Source of the DNA: a virus
Virus record (IMG/VR): IMGVR_UViG_3300009553_000034
Span: 1-48,519 of that record
Strand: one strand, 5' to 3'
Length of the DNA stretch: 48,519 bases
Under the pieces are notes generated by a model that was not told the origin of the DNA, did not search any database, and saw only the letters and a list, made by a program, of their open reading frames with translations. Of the stretch, positions 1 through 8,166 are shown piece after piece; the stretch's first letter is position 1, and every line of letters begins with the position of its first letter. The translations under genes were made by a program, and so were the position numbers.

Positions 1-34
1 CCATCGCGCGGCATTTGTCATCAAATTGACGCTT

Positions 35-535
35 ATGGGCAATAAGAACTCAGGACCGCGTCGGAGGCCGAATGCTCTGCAGCTGTTGCAGGGGGTAACG
101 AGGAAGGATCGGCTCAATCCGGATGAGCCGGTGGCTCCGGCTGGTGAGGTGGTGAAGCCGGCAGAGTTGTCGGTGGATGCTGGACGGGTGTGGGACCGGA
201 TCGCGCCGGTTTGCCTATCCATGGGCACCCTGACAACTGCCGATGTGCAGGCCTTTGTCCGGCTGTGTGAACTGCAGGCCACGGCGGACGCGGCGTCGGC
301 GCAGAAGGACATTCCTGGGTTTTCGCTGTTTCTGTACACGACGATGGTGGACAGTGCGGGGAATGAGCACCAGCAGATTAAGGTGCATCCGGCCATCAAG
401 ATCGAGGGCGAGACGGCGGTGAAGTTGCGACCGTACTACGATTATTTTGGGATGACGCCATCTGGTCGGGCGCGGCTGTCGGTGCCCAAGAAAACCGAGG
501 AAAATACATCCAAATGGGCCGGCATTTTGAAATGA
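35..535 (+). CDS. terS: Terminase small subunit (P27-like)
   Basis: DNA-packaging protein that recognises the phage genome and recruits the large terminase. The basic, glycine-rich N-terminus (MGNKNSGPRRRP) is typical of P27-type small terminases, followed by an alpha-helical body of about 166 residues. An in-frame TTG lies 9 bases upstream, but ATG at 35 gives the family-like N-terminus; no strong ribosome binding site is visible. It is the first gene of the packaging operon and its stop overlaps the next start (ATGA at 532). The family call rests on N-terminal composition, length and position, not on a catalytic motif. Confidence 0.85.
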   Translation: MGNKNSGPRRRPNALQLLQGVTRKDRLNPDEPVAPAGEVVKPAELSVDAGRVWDRIAPVCLSMGTLTTADVQAFVRLCELQATADAASAQKDIPGFSLFLYTTMVDSAGNEHQQIKVHPAIKIEGETAVKLRPYYDYFGMTPSGRARLSVPKKTEENTSKWAGILK

Positions 536-1218
536 GCACGGCGACAATCTACGCCTTGTGTGACAGCCGGATCGTGGATCCCATTACAAGCGTGCGCTAT
601 ATCGGGCAAACGCGCATTGCTCTGGACCAGCGTCTCAAGCGGCATTGGGTCACCGCACTGGCGGGCGCCCGCGAGCATCGGGCGGTGTGGATGCGTGCCA
701 TGCGTGCGGCTGGCGTCGAGGTGTTGATTTTGAGTCTAGGCCGTGTGCCGTCGGATGAGGCCGATGCGGCCGAATCAACACAGATCGCACGGTTTCGTGC
801 GCTCGGTTGTGACCTCACGAATCGAACCGATGGGGGGCGTGGGCGACGTGGCTGGGAGGTGTCTGCGGCCACGCGGCGGAAGATGAGCGAATCGGCCAGA
901 CGTCGCGGCGCGCATTCAGCGGAGGCCTATCGAAAAGCTGGCGAGACCATCAAGGCCAACCCCACACACAGGCGGCATCTGGAAAACATGCACGAGCGTA
1001 ACCGTGGCACGACACGGACGCCAACTCAGCGAGAACGAATAGGGCACGCCCTCAGAGGCGAGCGGAATGGTCAGGCGGTGTTGACGCAGGAGTCCGTGGC
1101 CACCATTCGCGCTCGGTATGCCGCTGGTGTTCGTCAGGCCCAACTCGTCCGGGACTTCAAGGTCTCGCCTGCAACGATTCATCGTGTGGTGCATTACAAC
1201 GGATGGGTGTCCGCGTGA
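532..1218 (+). CDS. GIY-YIG homing-type endonuclease with NUMOD3 and HTH
   Basis: A 228-residue free-standing nuclease between the two terminase genes. The N-terminal GIY-YIG domain shows IYAL (6-9) and RYIGQT (22-27), an arginine around 34-37, a candidate catalytic Glu81 and Asn97. A NUMOD3-like DNA-binding segment (SAATRRKMSESARRRG, about 111-126) follows, then a C-terminal helix-turn-helix (about 180-222: LTQESVATIR, SPATIHRVV) of the kind found on homing endonucleases. The start at 532 overlaps the small terminase stop (ATGA). Homing nucleases usually protect or cut near their insertion site, so it is probably a mobile passenger of the packaging locus; an added role in packaging cannot be excluded. 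Confidence 0.8.
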   Translation: MSTATIYALCDSRIVDPITSVRYIGQTRIALDQRLKRHWVTALAGAREHRAVWMRAMRAAGVEVLILSLGRVPSDEADAAESTQIARFRALGCDLTNRTDGGRGRRGWEVSAATRRKMSESARRRGAHSAEAYRKAGETIKANPTHRRHLENMHERNRGTTRTPTQRERIGHALRGERNGQAVLTQESVATIRARYAAGVRQAQLVRDFKVSPATIHRVVHYNGWVSA

Positions 1219-2114
1219 AGCCGAATCTCGGCTCTCAGAAGGCGGTCGCTTTTATCAACAACCTCACCCATACGAAGGGGCCGTTTGCTCAGCAGCCATT
1301 CAATCTGCGTCCGTGGCAAGTGCAGATCGTGCGCGAATTGTTCAAGACCAAACGGGATGGACTCAGGCAGTACCGCACGTGCTTGTTAATGCTGCCCCGC
1401 AAGAACGGGAAAAGCGAAATGGCTGCAGCCATCGCGTTGTATGGGTTGCTCGGTGATGGTGAAATAGGCGCTGAAGTCTACAGCGCAGCGGCTGACAAAG
1501 ACCAGGCCGCTCTGGTGTTCCACGTGGCGGCGCAAATGGTCAGGAATGATCCTGAGCTGGAAGCACAATGCGAAATCGTGGACTCGCAAAAGCGAATTGT
1601 TCATCGGCGATCTGGCAGCTTTTATCGGGCCATTTCAGCAGAAGCCTATTCAAAACACGGATTTAATTGCTCGTTTCTTGTTTATGACGAACTCCACGCC
1701 GCACCCTCGCGTGAGCTCTGGGATGTGCTGACGACATCGCAGGGAGCTAGGGACAACCCGTTGACACTCGCTATTAGCACCGCGGGCTATGACCGTCATT
1801 CCATCTTGTGGGAGTTGTACTCCCATGCTAAACGAGTCCGCGAGACTCCCACGCTAGATCCGACGTTCCTGCCTGTTCTGTATGAGATGCCGGAAGGCGC
1901 CGACTGGACGAGTGAACGGGAATGGCGAAAGTGCAATCCCGCGCTCGGTGATTTCAGGAGCCTTGAAGACATGCAGATCGCCTGCAGACGGGCGCAAGAA
2001 ATCCCAGCTCAAGAGATGAGCTTCAGGAGGCTGTTCTGCAACCAGTGGACGGAGTCGTCTGCGCGGTGGATTCCGCTGGCGGCCTGGGATGCGTGCAACG
2101 TGGTGGCCGCATGA
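1203..2114 (+). CDS. terL: Terminase large subunit, ATPase part (split gene)
   Basis: The N-terminal motor half of the large terminase, which powers DNA translocation into the prohead. Walker A is PRKNGKS (about 65-71), Walker B is FLVYDE (about 158-163), and the coupling motif STAG is at 192-195. The chain ends at AWDACNVVAA, the point where a normal large terminase continues into the nuclease domain. Here the frame stops and a cysteine-rich gene begins (ATGA at 2111), with the nuclease half as a separate gene at 2622. The start may be ATG 1203 or GTG 1215; the GTG would give a 4-base overlap with the upstream stop. The two halves presumably assemble into a working enzyme. Confidence 0.9.
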   Translation: MGVRVKPNLGSQKAVAFINNLTHTKGPFAQQPFNLRPWQVQIVRELFKTKRDGLRQYRTCLLMLPRKNGKSEMAAAIALYGLLGDGEIGAEVYSAAADKDQAALVFHVAAQMVRNDPELEAQCEIVDSQKRIVHRRSGSFYRAISAEAYSKHGFNCSFLVYDELHAAPSRELWDVLTTSQGARDNPLTLAISTAGYDRHSILWELYSHAKRVRETPTLDPTFLPVLYEMPEGADWTSEREWRKCNPALGDFRSLEDMQIACRRAQEIPAQEMSFRRLFCNQWTESSARWIPLAAWDACNVVAA

Positions 2115-2635
2115 GAGATAGAAAGGCGTATTTTGCAGAGAGGATCGCCAGACGGATCGCTGCGGGCCTGTGCTGTTGCGGGAAACTTCCACGGCCTGGA
2201 CTGCGGACCTGTACGGTCTGTGCTACAAGATGTGCGAAATACCCACGCAAACAGCGGCAGGCATCACGCGAATACTTTGCAGCGCGTCGCGCTAGGCTCA
2301 TCGCTGCTGGACTCTGCTTGTGTGGGAAGCCTCCACGCGCCGGCTACCGGACCTGTGAAAAGTGTGCGGCTCACTATAAAAAATACAATTCACGGGCGAC
2401 CTATCGGGACAGGAATCCAAAATATTACGAGCAAATGCGCGCAAAGCATCGGGCGAACGGGATGTGTTTGTGGTGTACACGCCAGGCACTTCCTAACCTC
2501 TCATATTGTTCGAGGTGTAAGGAGAATCAGCGCGCAGCTGCTCAACGATATCGGCAGACAGCCAAATACAAGGCGCTAGCTGCAGACAAGTACGCGGCAC
2601 GTATCCTCGCTGAGGTAGGCGATGATCTCATCTGA
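2111..2635 (+). CDS. Cysteine-rich protein embedded in the terminase gene, three zinc modules
   Basis: A 174-residue basic protein lying exactly between the two halves of the large terminase. It has three repeated modules of the form GLCxCGKxPRxGxRTCxxC: Cys 21/23/34/37, Cys 69/71/82/85, and Cys 119/122/133/136, spaced by Arg/Lys/Tyr-rich linkers. Each probably binds one zinc ion. No HNH, GIY-YIG or LAGLIDADG catalytic motif is visible. Its second half is richer in A and T than the flanking genes, which suggests transfer. It overlaps the ATPase half by 4 bases and the nuclease half by 14. It could be a DNA-binding part of a mobile element, a homing-type nuclease of an unrecognised class, or a protein bridging the split terminase. 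Confidence 0.75.
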   Translation: MRDRKAYFAERIARRIAAGLCCCGKLPRPGLRTCTVCATRCAKYPRKQRQASREYFAARRARLIAAGLCLCGKPPRAGYRTCEKCAAHYKKYNSRATYRDRNPKYYEQMRAKHRANGMCLWCTRQALPNLSYCSRCKENQRAAAQRYRQTAKYKALAADKYAARILAEVGDDLI

Positions 2636-3281
2636 CTACCGCCGCAGTCTCAAGGGCCGTCGCTGTTACGTCGGCATGGACCTCTCGAGCACGAAGGATC
2701 TGACCGCGCTCGTGGCTGTCTTCCCCGATGGTGACGGGGGCTATGACGTGCTGGCGCAGTTCTTCGTCCCCAAGCTGAACATCAAGGAACGGGCAAACAC
2801 GGATCGGGTGCCCTATGACGTGTGGGAGCGCCAGCAGTTCCTGATTGCCACGGCCGGGAACGTCGTGGATTACGAAGCCGTGCGACAGACCCTCAAGGAT
2901 TGGGCCGCGGAATTCCAGGTGCGGGAGATCGCCTTCGATCCGTGGAACGCCACTGACCTGGTGACGCGGTTGACCGAGTCAGACGGGTTTGTCTGCGTGC
3001 CGATTCGGCAGGGGTTCAACTCGCTGTCAGCCCCGACCAAGGCGCTTGAGAAGCTCATTCTGTCCAGGCAGCTCCGGCACGATGGCCATCCGGTGTTGCG
3101 CTGGTGCGTGTCCAACGTGGTGGTAGAAACGGACGCGGCCGGCAATCTGAAGCCCTCGAAAGCTAAGAGTACGGAACGCATTGACGGGGTGGTCGCCCTG
3201 GTGATGGCGATTGACCGGGCTGAGCATAACGCGGCCTCCAAGCCGCCGGCGTATTCCTTGACGGTTATAGGTGGACGGTAG
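2622..3281 (+). CDS. terL: Terminase large subunit, nuclease part (split gene)
   Basis: The C-terminal RNase H-like nuclease half of the large terminase, which cuts concatemeric DNA at packaging start and end. The acidic residues are in place: Asp20 in GMDLSSTKD, Asp106 in EIAFDPWNATD, and Asp188/Asp198 in RIDGVVALVMAID. The first residues (SSDYRRSLKGRRCYVG) match the junction expected after AWDAC in an unsplit enzyme. The start at 2622 lies inside the end of the cysteine-rich gene. Translation is probably coupled across all three genes. At 219 residues it is about the normal length for this domain, so little or nothing seems lost. Confidence 0.88.
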   Translation: MISSDYRRSLKGRRCYVGMDLSSTKDLTALVAVFPDGDGGYDVLAQFFVPKLNIKERANTDRVPYDVWERQQFLIATAGNVVDYEAVRQTLKDWAAEFQVREIAFDPWNATDLVTRLTESDGFVCVPIRQGFNSLSAPTKALEKLILSRQLRHDGHPVLRWCVSNVVVETDAAGNLKPSKAKSTERIDGVVALVMAIDRAEHNAASKPPAYSLTVIGGR

Positions 3282-3454
3282 TGGCAACACCAGAGAAGTC
3301 GAACGGTGGCCGCCCGAGAGTGGCCGAGCCTGGATCGTCCGTCTCGACATGGCTCCGTCAGAGCGAACATGATCGGCTGATTCGGCTGGCTCAGAAGCAC
3401 GAGACGACCATCTCCAAGCTGGTACGCCAGATGTTGGTGCTGAAGCTCCGCTAG
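3281..3454 (+). CDS. Small ribbon-helix-helix DNA-binding protein
   Basis: A 57-residue protein starting at GTG 3281, which overlaps the terminase TAG by one base. The C-terminal 37 residues fit a CopG/Arc ribbon-helix-helix: a short strand (SSVSTWLR), helix A (EHDRLIRLAQKH), a turn (ETTI) and helix B (SKLVRQMLVLKLR). The N-terminal 20 residues are polar and probably disordered. Such proteins bind DNA as dimers and often regulate their own operon. A regulator inside the late head operon is unusual. Reading frame, tight junction and fold all fit, but function is inferred. Confidence 0.7.
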   Translation: MATPEKSNGGRPRVAEPGSSVSTWLRQSEHDRLIRLAQKHETTISKLVRQMLVLKLR

Positions 3455-3508
3455 TATTCCTACTAAACAACCTCACGCGCTTCCAGCCCTTCCACACTGG
3501 TAGGCGCA

Positions 3509-5434
3509 GTGAACCATCGCGCTTATTCCGTTCTCGAAGTCAAAAGCATCAATTCTGAATTGCGGCTCATTCGTGGCGTGGCCACGTCTCTGAGCGTGGA
3601 CAAAGTCGGTGACGTGATCAAGCCGCTCGGCGTGAGCTTCAAGAACCCGTTGCCCCTGCTGTTGTACCACGATTCCACCTTGCCAGTCGGCACGGCGACC
3701 TTTGCGAAACCGACGGCCAAGAGCGTCGAGTTTGAAGCCCATTTCCCAGTCGTGCTCGAGCCTCCGTCCCTCGTGGAACGGGTTGAAACCGCGTGGCATT
3801 CCATCAAGGCCGGATTAATTCGAGGTGTGTCGATTGGGTTCATGCCGATCGATGAGCCGGTCTTCAATAAAAGCGGCGGGTTGGATTTTCCCTCCGTGGA
3901 AGTCCACGAACTGAGCCTCGTCACGATCCCGGCCAATCGGGATGCCGTGATTTCGACAATCAAACAACTCGATTCGGAGCAGCAGGCGGCGCTACGTCCT
4001 GCTCCTCCTTTACTGGCCGGCGTTTCGGCGTCTCAGCGGTCCACGGGCCGTCGTGAGTCAGCGATGAATACGAACGAACAGATTGCAGAACTCCAGCGAA
4101 AGCGCATCGCGCTCGGCGATTCGATGAAGGGCTTGATGGCCGGCGAGATGACTGAGGCCCAGGAAGCCGAATACGACGGCTACGTCAAAGAGCTCGATGT
4201 GACCGACGCACGCCTGAATCGCCTGGAAGCGTTGGAACGGTCCCAGCAGACGAATCTCCAACCCGTGACCGGGCAGACCGCGAAAGCTGGCAGCACGGCC
4301 CGCGGCGGCTATCGGCACGTGACCGTGTCCGAGCCCGAACTGCCTCCGGGGATTGCGTTCACCCGTGCGGCCATCTGCAAGGTGGCGGCGCGCATGGACT
4401 ACGAGCCGGCCTGGCAGATCGCCGAGAAGCGGTACCCCTCACACCCGAGCATTGCCCAGTACCTCAAGACCACTATCCCCGGCGGCACGACCAGCGGCAC
4501 CGGGTCCGGATCGCCACAGTCGGGATGGGGCGACGACTTGCTGGCGCTCAACACCACGTTTGCCGGTGGGTTCATGGAATACCTCCGGCCACAAACCATC
4601 GTCGGCAAGCTCAACCTGCAGAAAGTGCCCTTCAACACCCGCATTCAGAGCCAGACGACTGGCGGGTCTGCGCTGTGGGTCGGTCAGGGCATTCAGAAGC
4701 CGGTTACCAAATACGACTTCGACGCGCTGAACCTCGGCTTCGCGAAGATTGCCGCGATCTGCGTCCTGTCGGATGAACTGATTCGCTTCTCGAGCCCGAA
4801 CGCGGAAACTCTGGTCCGGAATCAACTCGCCAAGACGATCATGGAACGGATGGATCGAGACTTCATCGATCCAGACGTGGCGGCGGTGGCGAACGTCTCG
4901 CCAGCGTCGATCACCCGCGGCGCGACGGTGTTGGCCTCGGCAGGCGCGTCGTTGGCCAATGCAAACACGGACATCCAGAGCATTATCGGCCAGTTCATCG
5001 CAGTGAACCAGGACATCAGCAACCTCGCCTGGATCATGCCGAACAGCCTGGCCCTCTCGCTGTCCCTGATGCTCACCAGCTTGGGCAATCGGGCCTTCCC
5101 CGACATCAACGTAAACGGCGGGAACTTGGCTGGCTATCCGGTCATCACCTCGCAGTACGCGTCGGGAATCAGCACGAGCCCCACCGATCTCTTTATCGTG
5201 ATTCTCTTGAATCAGAACGAGATCTTCCTGGCGGATGACGGGACCGTGACCGTCGATGCGAGCAACCAGGCGTCGATCGAGATGTCGGACAACCCGTCGG
5301 TGGATGCCGGCAACGTGATGGTCTCGATGTATCAGACCAACCAGGTCGCGCTGAGGGCCGAGCGGTACATCAACTGGGCACGCGGGCGGACGTCGTCCGT
5401 GTTCGTCCTCGGTGACGTGCGCTGGTCTGCGTAA
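3509..5434 (+). CDS. Fused prohead protease and HK97-fold major capsid protein
   Basis: A 641-residue fusion. Residues 1 to about 150 are an HK97-type prohead serine protease, with His54 in LLLYHDSTLPVGT, Ser108 in RGVSIGF and the LSLVTIPANRDA end motif. Residues 186 to about 246 form the charged coiled-coil delta (scaffold) domain. The rest is the HK97 capsid fold, with typical LNLGFAKIAA, LSDELIRFS and WIMPNSLA segments. The protease would mature the shell and remove the delta domain. In most phages these are separate genes. Start GTG 3509 follows a weak AGG. An internal ATG at 4064 could also start a free scaffold-capsid protein. Confidence 0.9.
   Translation: MNHRAYSVLEVKSINSELRLIRGVATSLSVDKVGDVIKPLGVSFKNPLPLLLYHDSTLPVGTATFAKPTAKSVEFEAHFPVVLEPPSLVERVETAWHSIKAGLIRGVSIGFMPIDEPVFNKSGGLDFPSVEVHELSLVTIPANRDAVISTIKQLDSEQQAALRPAPPLLAGVSASQRSTGRRESAMNTNEQIAELQRKRIALGDSMKGLMAGEMTEAQEAEYDGYVKELDVTDARLNRLEALERSQQTNLQPVTGQTAKAGSTARGGYRHVTVSEPELPPGIAFTRAAICKVAARMDYEPAWQIAEKRYPSHPSIAQYLKTTIPGGTTSGTGSGSPQSGWGDDLLALNTTFAGGFMEYLRPQTIVGKLNLQKVPFNTRIQSQTTGGSALWVGQGIQKPVTKYDFDALNLGFAKIAAICVLSDELIRFSSPNAETLVRNQLAKTIMERMDRDFIDPDVAAVANVSPASITRGATVLASAGASLANANTDIQSIIGQFIAVNQDISNLAWIMPNSLALSLSLMLTSLGNRAFPDINVNGGNLAGYPVITSQYASGISTSPTDLFIVILLNQNEIFLADDGTVTVDASNQASIEMSDNPSVDAGNVMVSMYQTNQVALRAERYINWARGRTSSVFVLGDVRWSA
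4064..4066 (+). other. Possible internal start for free delta-capsid protein
   Basis: ATG at codon 186 of the protease-capsid fusion, exactly where a separate capsid gene would be expected to start (MNTNEQIAELQRKR). The upstream bases (GTGAGTCAGCG) give only a weak ribosome binding site. If used, it would supply excess capsid subunits without an attached protease. Confidence 0.35.
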
Positions 5435-5438
5435 TCGT

Positions 5439-5774
5439 GTGAATACGGGCTGGAGCGTTCCGTATGTGGACGCTCCAGCCGTCGTGTCAGGGGTGACGAT
5501 GGAGCCGGATCCGGGGTTAGTGGTGATCGGGCGGGAGCCGTGCGAGACGTCCACCGGCCCGCTCGCGGTCGGTGCGGTCGTGCGTCTGCCAGTCGTCGAA
5601 GCCCTCCAACTGACGCATGCCCAGAAGGTCATGCTGGCGGATTGGCACGATCAGCAAGCGCCAGCGCCGGAGCCGACCGTGATCGATCGCATGTTGACGG
5701 CGGTGGAAACTGTCGTAGAGACGGTCAGGCCCAAGCGTCGGTATCGGCGGCGGGATCTCAGGGCTGAGAAGTGA
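5439..5774 (+). CDS. Small protein between capsid and portal, unknown
   Basis: About 111 residues if started at GTG 5439, four bases after the capsid stop. ATG 5499, preceded by a good AGGGG site, would give a 91-residue protein starting MEPDPGLVVIG. The C-terminus is rich in Arg/Lys (RPKRRYRRRDLR). No family is recognised. Its place between capsid and portal suggests a head-completion or decoration role, which is inference only. The stop overlaps the portal start (GTGA at 5771). Confidence 0.6.
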   Translation: MNTGWSVPYVDAPAVVSGVTMEPDPGLVVIGREPCETSTGPLAVGAVVRLPVVEALQLTHAQKVMLADWHDQQAPAPEPTVIDRMLTAVETVVETVRPKRRYRRRDLRAEK

Positions 5775-7138
5775 CGATCTTCGGCCTCACGATCACACGC
5801 ACGAAAACACTGGCTCTCCAGTCAGTAGAGAGTCGTGGAGGGTGGTGGCCGATCGTGAGGGAAGGACTGACGGGCTCCTGGCAGAGGAACATTGAAATCC
5901 GGCTGGATAACGTCCTCACGCATCCGACCGTCTTTGCCTGTATCACGCTGATCGCCTCGGACATCGGCAAGATGTGCCTCAACCTCGTGCATGAGACGAA
6001 AGAGGGGATCTGGGAGGAGACGGACAACCCGGCGTATTCCCCGGTCCTGCGGAAGCCGAATCGCTATCAAACGATCGGCAAGTTCATTGAACAGTGGATC
6101 TTCTCGAAACTCATTTGGGGCAACACCTACGTGCTGAAGCAACGTGACCAGCGGGGTGTGGTGGTCGGGCTCTACATCCTCGATCCCAATCGGGTACGCG
6201 TGCTGGTCGCGGAAGACGGCTCGGTCTATTACGAGATGATGCGCGACACGCTCTCGAACCTGCCACGCGAAAACGTGGTGGCCCCAGCGCGCGAGATCAT
6301 CCATGACCCGATGTACACGCTGTATCACCCGCTCGTCGGCTTACCACCACTCCATGCGAGTGGTCTCCTCGCCACGCTCGGGCTGAACATCGTCACGAAT
6401 TCGGCGAACCTGTTCGGCAATGGGAGCCAGCCGGGCGGCATTCTCACGGCGCCGGCAGGGATTACCGATACACAAGCCGCAGCCCTCAAGGCGGCATGGG
6501 AGACAGCGTTTAGCGGCGCGAATTACGGCAAGGTGGCTGTCCTCGGTGGAGAGTTGAAGTACGAACCGCTGAGCGTGCCGGCTGAGAAAACGCAACTCAC
6601 CGAGCAATGGGGCAAGACGTCGGAGTCGATCGCGACGACGTTCCATGTCCCGTTCCACTTCGTGGGTGGGCCGTTGCCGCCGTACAACAACGTGCAGACC
6701 TTGACGGTGCAGTACTTCACGCAGTGCTTGCAGTCGCTCTGTAAGCAACTTGAAACCGTCCTGGATGAAGGGCTCGGGCTTGGACCGCAATTCGGGAACG
6801 ACTACGGGACGGAATTCGACATTGACGATCTGCTCTGGATGGACTCGCTGACGATGATGAGCGTCATCAAGGACGGCGTCGGGGCCGCGGTGTTCACGCC
6901 CAATGAGGGCAGACAGATGCGCAATCTCCCTCCGGTGGAAGGTGGGAATACCCCATACCTGCAGGAGCAGAACTGGCCATTGCGGTTGCTCTCGCAGCGT
7001 GAAGTCCCGACGCGACAGCCGACGGCACCAGAACCAATGCCACCAGGGCCAGCCGATCCGTCGATGGACAAAGGGCTGCACTTGACGAAGTCCGAGGCGC
7101 ATATGAGATTCCGAATACGACGACAGCGGGCCGCCTAA
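5771..7138 (+). CDS. Portal protein (HK97 family)
   Basis: A 455-residue portal subunit; twelve form the vertex ring through which DNA enters and leaves. Typical family segments are THPTVFACITLIASDIGKM near 50-70, LIWGNTYVLKQRD near 115-128, and the wing/stem region with LPPYNNVQTLTVQYF near 300. Start GTG 5771 overlaps the previous stop. It lies after the capsid gene, whereas most HK97-like phages place it before the protease. The C-terminal 40 residues are Pro-rich and basic. Confidence 0.9.
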   Translation: MTIFGLTITRTKTLALQSVESRGGWWPIVREGLTGSWQRNIEIRLDNVLTHPTVFACITLIASDIGKMCLNLVHETKEGIWEETDNPAYSPVLRKPNRYQTIGKFIEQWIFSKLIWGNTYVLKQRDQRGVVVGLYILDPNRVRVLVAEDGSVYYEMMRDTLSNLPRENVVAPAREIIHDPMYTLYHPLVGLPPLHASGLLATLGLNIVTNSANLFGNGSQPGGILTAPAGITDTQAAALKAAWETAFSGANYGKVAVLGGELKYEPLSVPAEKTQLTEQWGKTSESIATTFHVPFHFVGGPLPPYNNVQTLTVQYFTQCLQSLCKQLETVLDEGLGLGPQFGNDYGTEFDIDDLLWMDSLTMMSVIKDGVGAAVFTPNEGRQMRNLPPVEGGNTPYLQEQNWPLRLLSQREVPTRQPTAPEPMPPGPADPSMDKGLHLTKSEAHMRFRIRRQRAA

Positions 7139-8166
7139 TGCTCGGCGCTGATGTCGATTTGGTGGCGGATCTGGTGACCGAGGCGTTGACGCCGATTCTC
7201 GCGGACGTAAAGGCGTTGCAGGCGGTGGTCGGAAGTTTGGAGTCGCGCTGGAACGATCTGCCAGCAATGCGCGAACGGATCGCCGTGCTTGAAGTGCGGG
7301 CTCCAGTACCAGGGCTACCAGGGCCGCCAGGCGAACGAGGCGAGCGTGGTGAAAAAGGCGAGCCAGGGCTGACTGTAAAAGGCGATCCCGGCGAGCGCGG
7401 AGAGAAAGGCGACAGAGGCGAGACAGGCAAAGACGGCGCACCAGGATTAAACGGCAAAGACGGAGCGGATGGACTCGCCGGCAAAGATGGCGCACCGGGA
7501 TTGAACGGCAAAGACGGCGCTCCTGGCCTGAACGGCAAGGACGGGACGGACGGACGCAACGGCAAAGACGGGGCCGATGGCCTGCACGGGAAAGACGGCG
7601 CTGCAGGGCTAGAAGGCAAAGCCGGAGCGGACGGACCACCAGGCCGGGATGGGCGTGACGGGAAAGACGGGGCCGCTGGATTACACGGACGCGATGGAGC
7701 GCCCGGCCTCGATGGCAAGGATGGCTCGGCCGGCCTGAACGGCAAGGACGGCGCTCCAGGGATCAACGGGAAAGACGGGCACGACGGCCTCAACGGCAAA
7801 GACGGGGCGGCCGGGCTGAGCCCTGATGATTTCGATTGGGACTTCAATCCCGATACCCGCGAATTGTCGATCACGCTGAGCCGTGGCGGACAGGTGCTGG
7901 CAGATCGCAAGAAGATCCTCCGCGGTATGCGGATCTATCGGAAGGCGTATGAACCAGGCCGCACGTATGAAGAAGGCGACGTCGTGACCTGGGATGGGTC
8001 GGAATGGACCGCCCTTGCGCAGACGAAGGACCGCCCTGGGAATGGCGAGACGGCCTGGAAGCTGTCAGTCAAGCATGGGGAAAAAGGCGCACGCGGACCA
8101 GACGGCAAGCCGGGACGTGATGGCCGGGATCTCACACAGATGGACCAACAGGGCCGGAAATGGTAA
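7138..8166 (+). CDS. Collagen-like virion protein with carbohydrate-binding-like C-terminus
   Basis: A 342-residue protein. Residues 5-55 are a heptad-rich helix, probably a trimerisation coiled coil. About 59-227 are Gly-X-Y triplets, broken once at LTVK (78-81), with a nine-residue unit like GKDGAPGLN dominating. Residues 228-262 are an acidic beta segment. Residues 262-315 (YEEGDVVTWDGSEWTAL..WKL) resemble a CBM5/12-like aromatic domain. A second short collagen segment ends the chain. It probably forms a trimeric fibre on the capsid or tail. It overlaps the portal stop (TAATG) and the next gene by 7 bases. Its many Lys and Asp residues and the neighbouring dioxygenase and glycosyltransferases suggest modification. 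Confidence 0.85.
   Translation: MLGADVDLVADLVTEALTPILADVKALQAVVGSLESRWNDLPAMRERIAVLEVRAPVPGLPGPPGERGERGEKGEPGLTVKGDPGERGEKGDRGETGKDGAPGLNGKDGADGLAGKDGAPGLNGKDGAPGLNGKDGTDGRNGKDGADGLHGKDGAAGLEGKAGADGPPGRDGRDGKDGAAGLHGRDGAPGLDGKDGSAGLNGKDGAPGINGKDGHDGLNGKDGAAGLSPDDFDWDFNPDTRELSITLSRGGQVLADRKKILRGMRIYRKAYEPGRTYEEGDVVTWDGSEWTALAQTKDRPGNGETAWKLSVKHGEKGARGPDGKPGRDGRDLTQMDQQGRKW

Noticed and set aside
2114-2622. A group I intron or intein splitting the terminase
   Set aside because: The insert is almost wholly coding, has its own start and stop, and shows no intein splice residues or intron core.
4439-5632. A 397-residue open frame on the minus strand over the capsid gene
   Set aside because: It is a mirror of the capsid codons, Arg/His/Gly-rich, with no domain.
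6341-7639. A 432-residue minus-strand frame over portal and collagen genes
   Set aside because: Its repeats are the complement of the Gly-X-Y repeats; no start site or domain.
6894-7910. Ser/Pro-rich minus-strand frame over the collagen gene
   Set aside because: The SLPFRPGAPS repeats are an antisense effect of the collagen triplets.
7138-8166. Collagen-like repeats read as a CRISPR-like array
   Set aside because: The period is a coding triplet pattern with no spacers.
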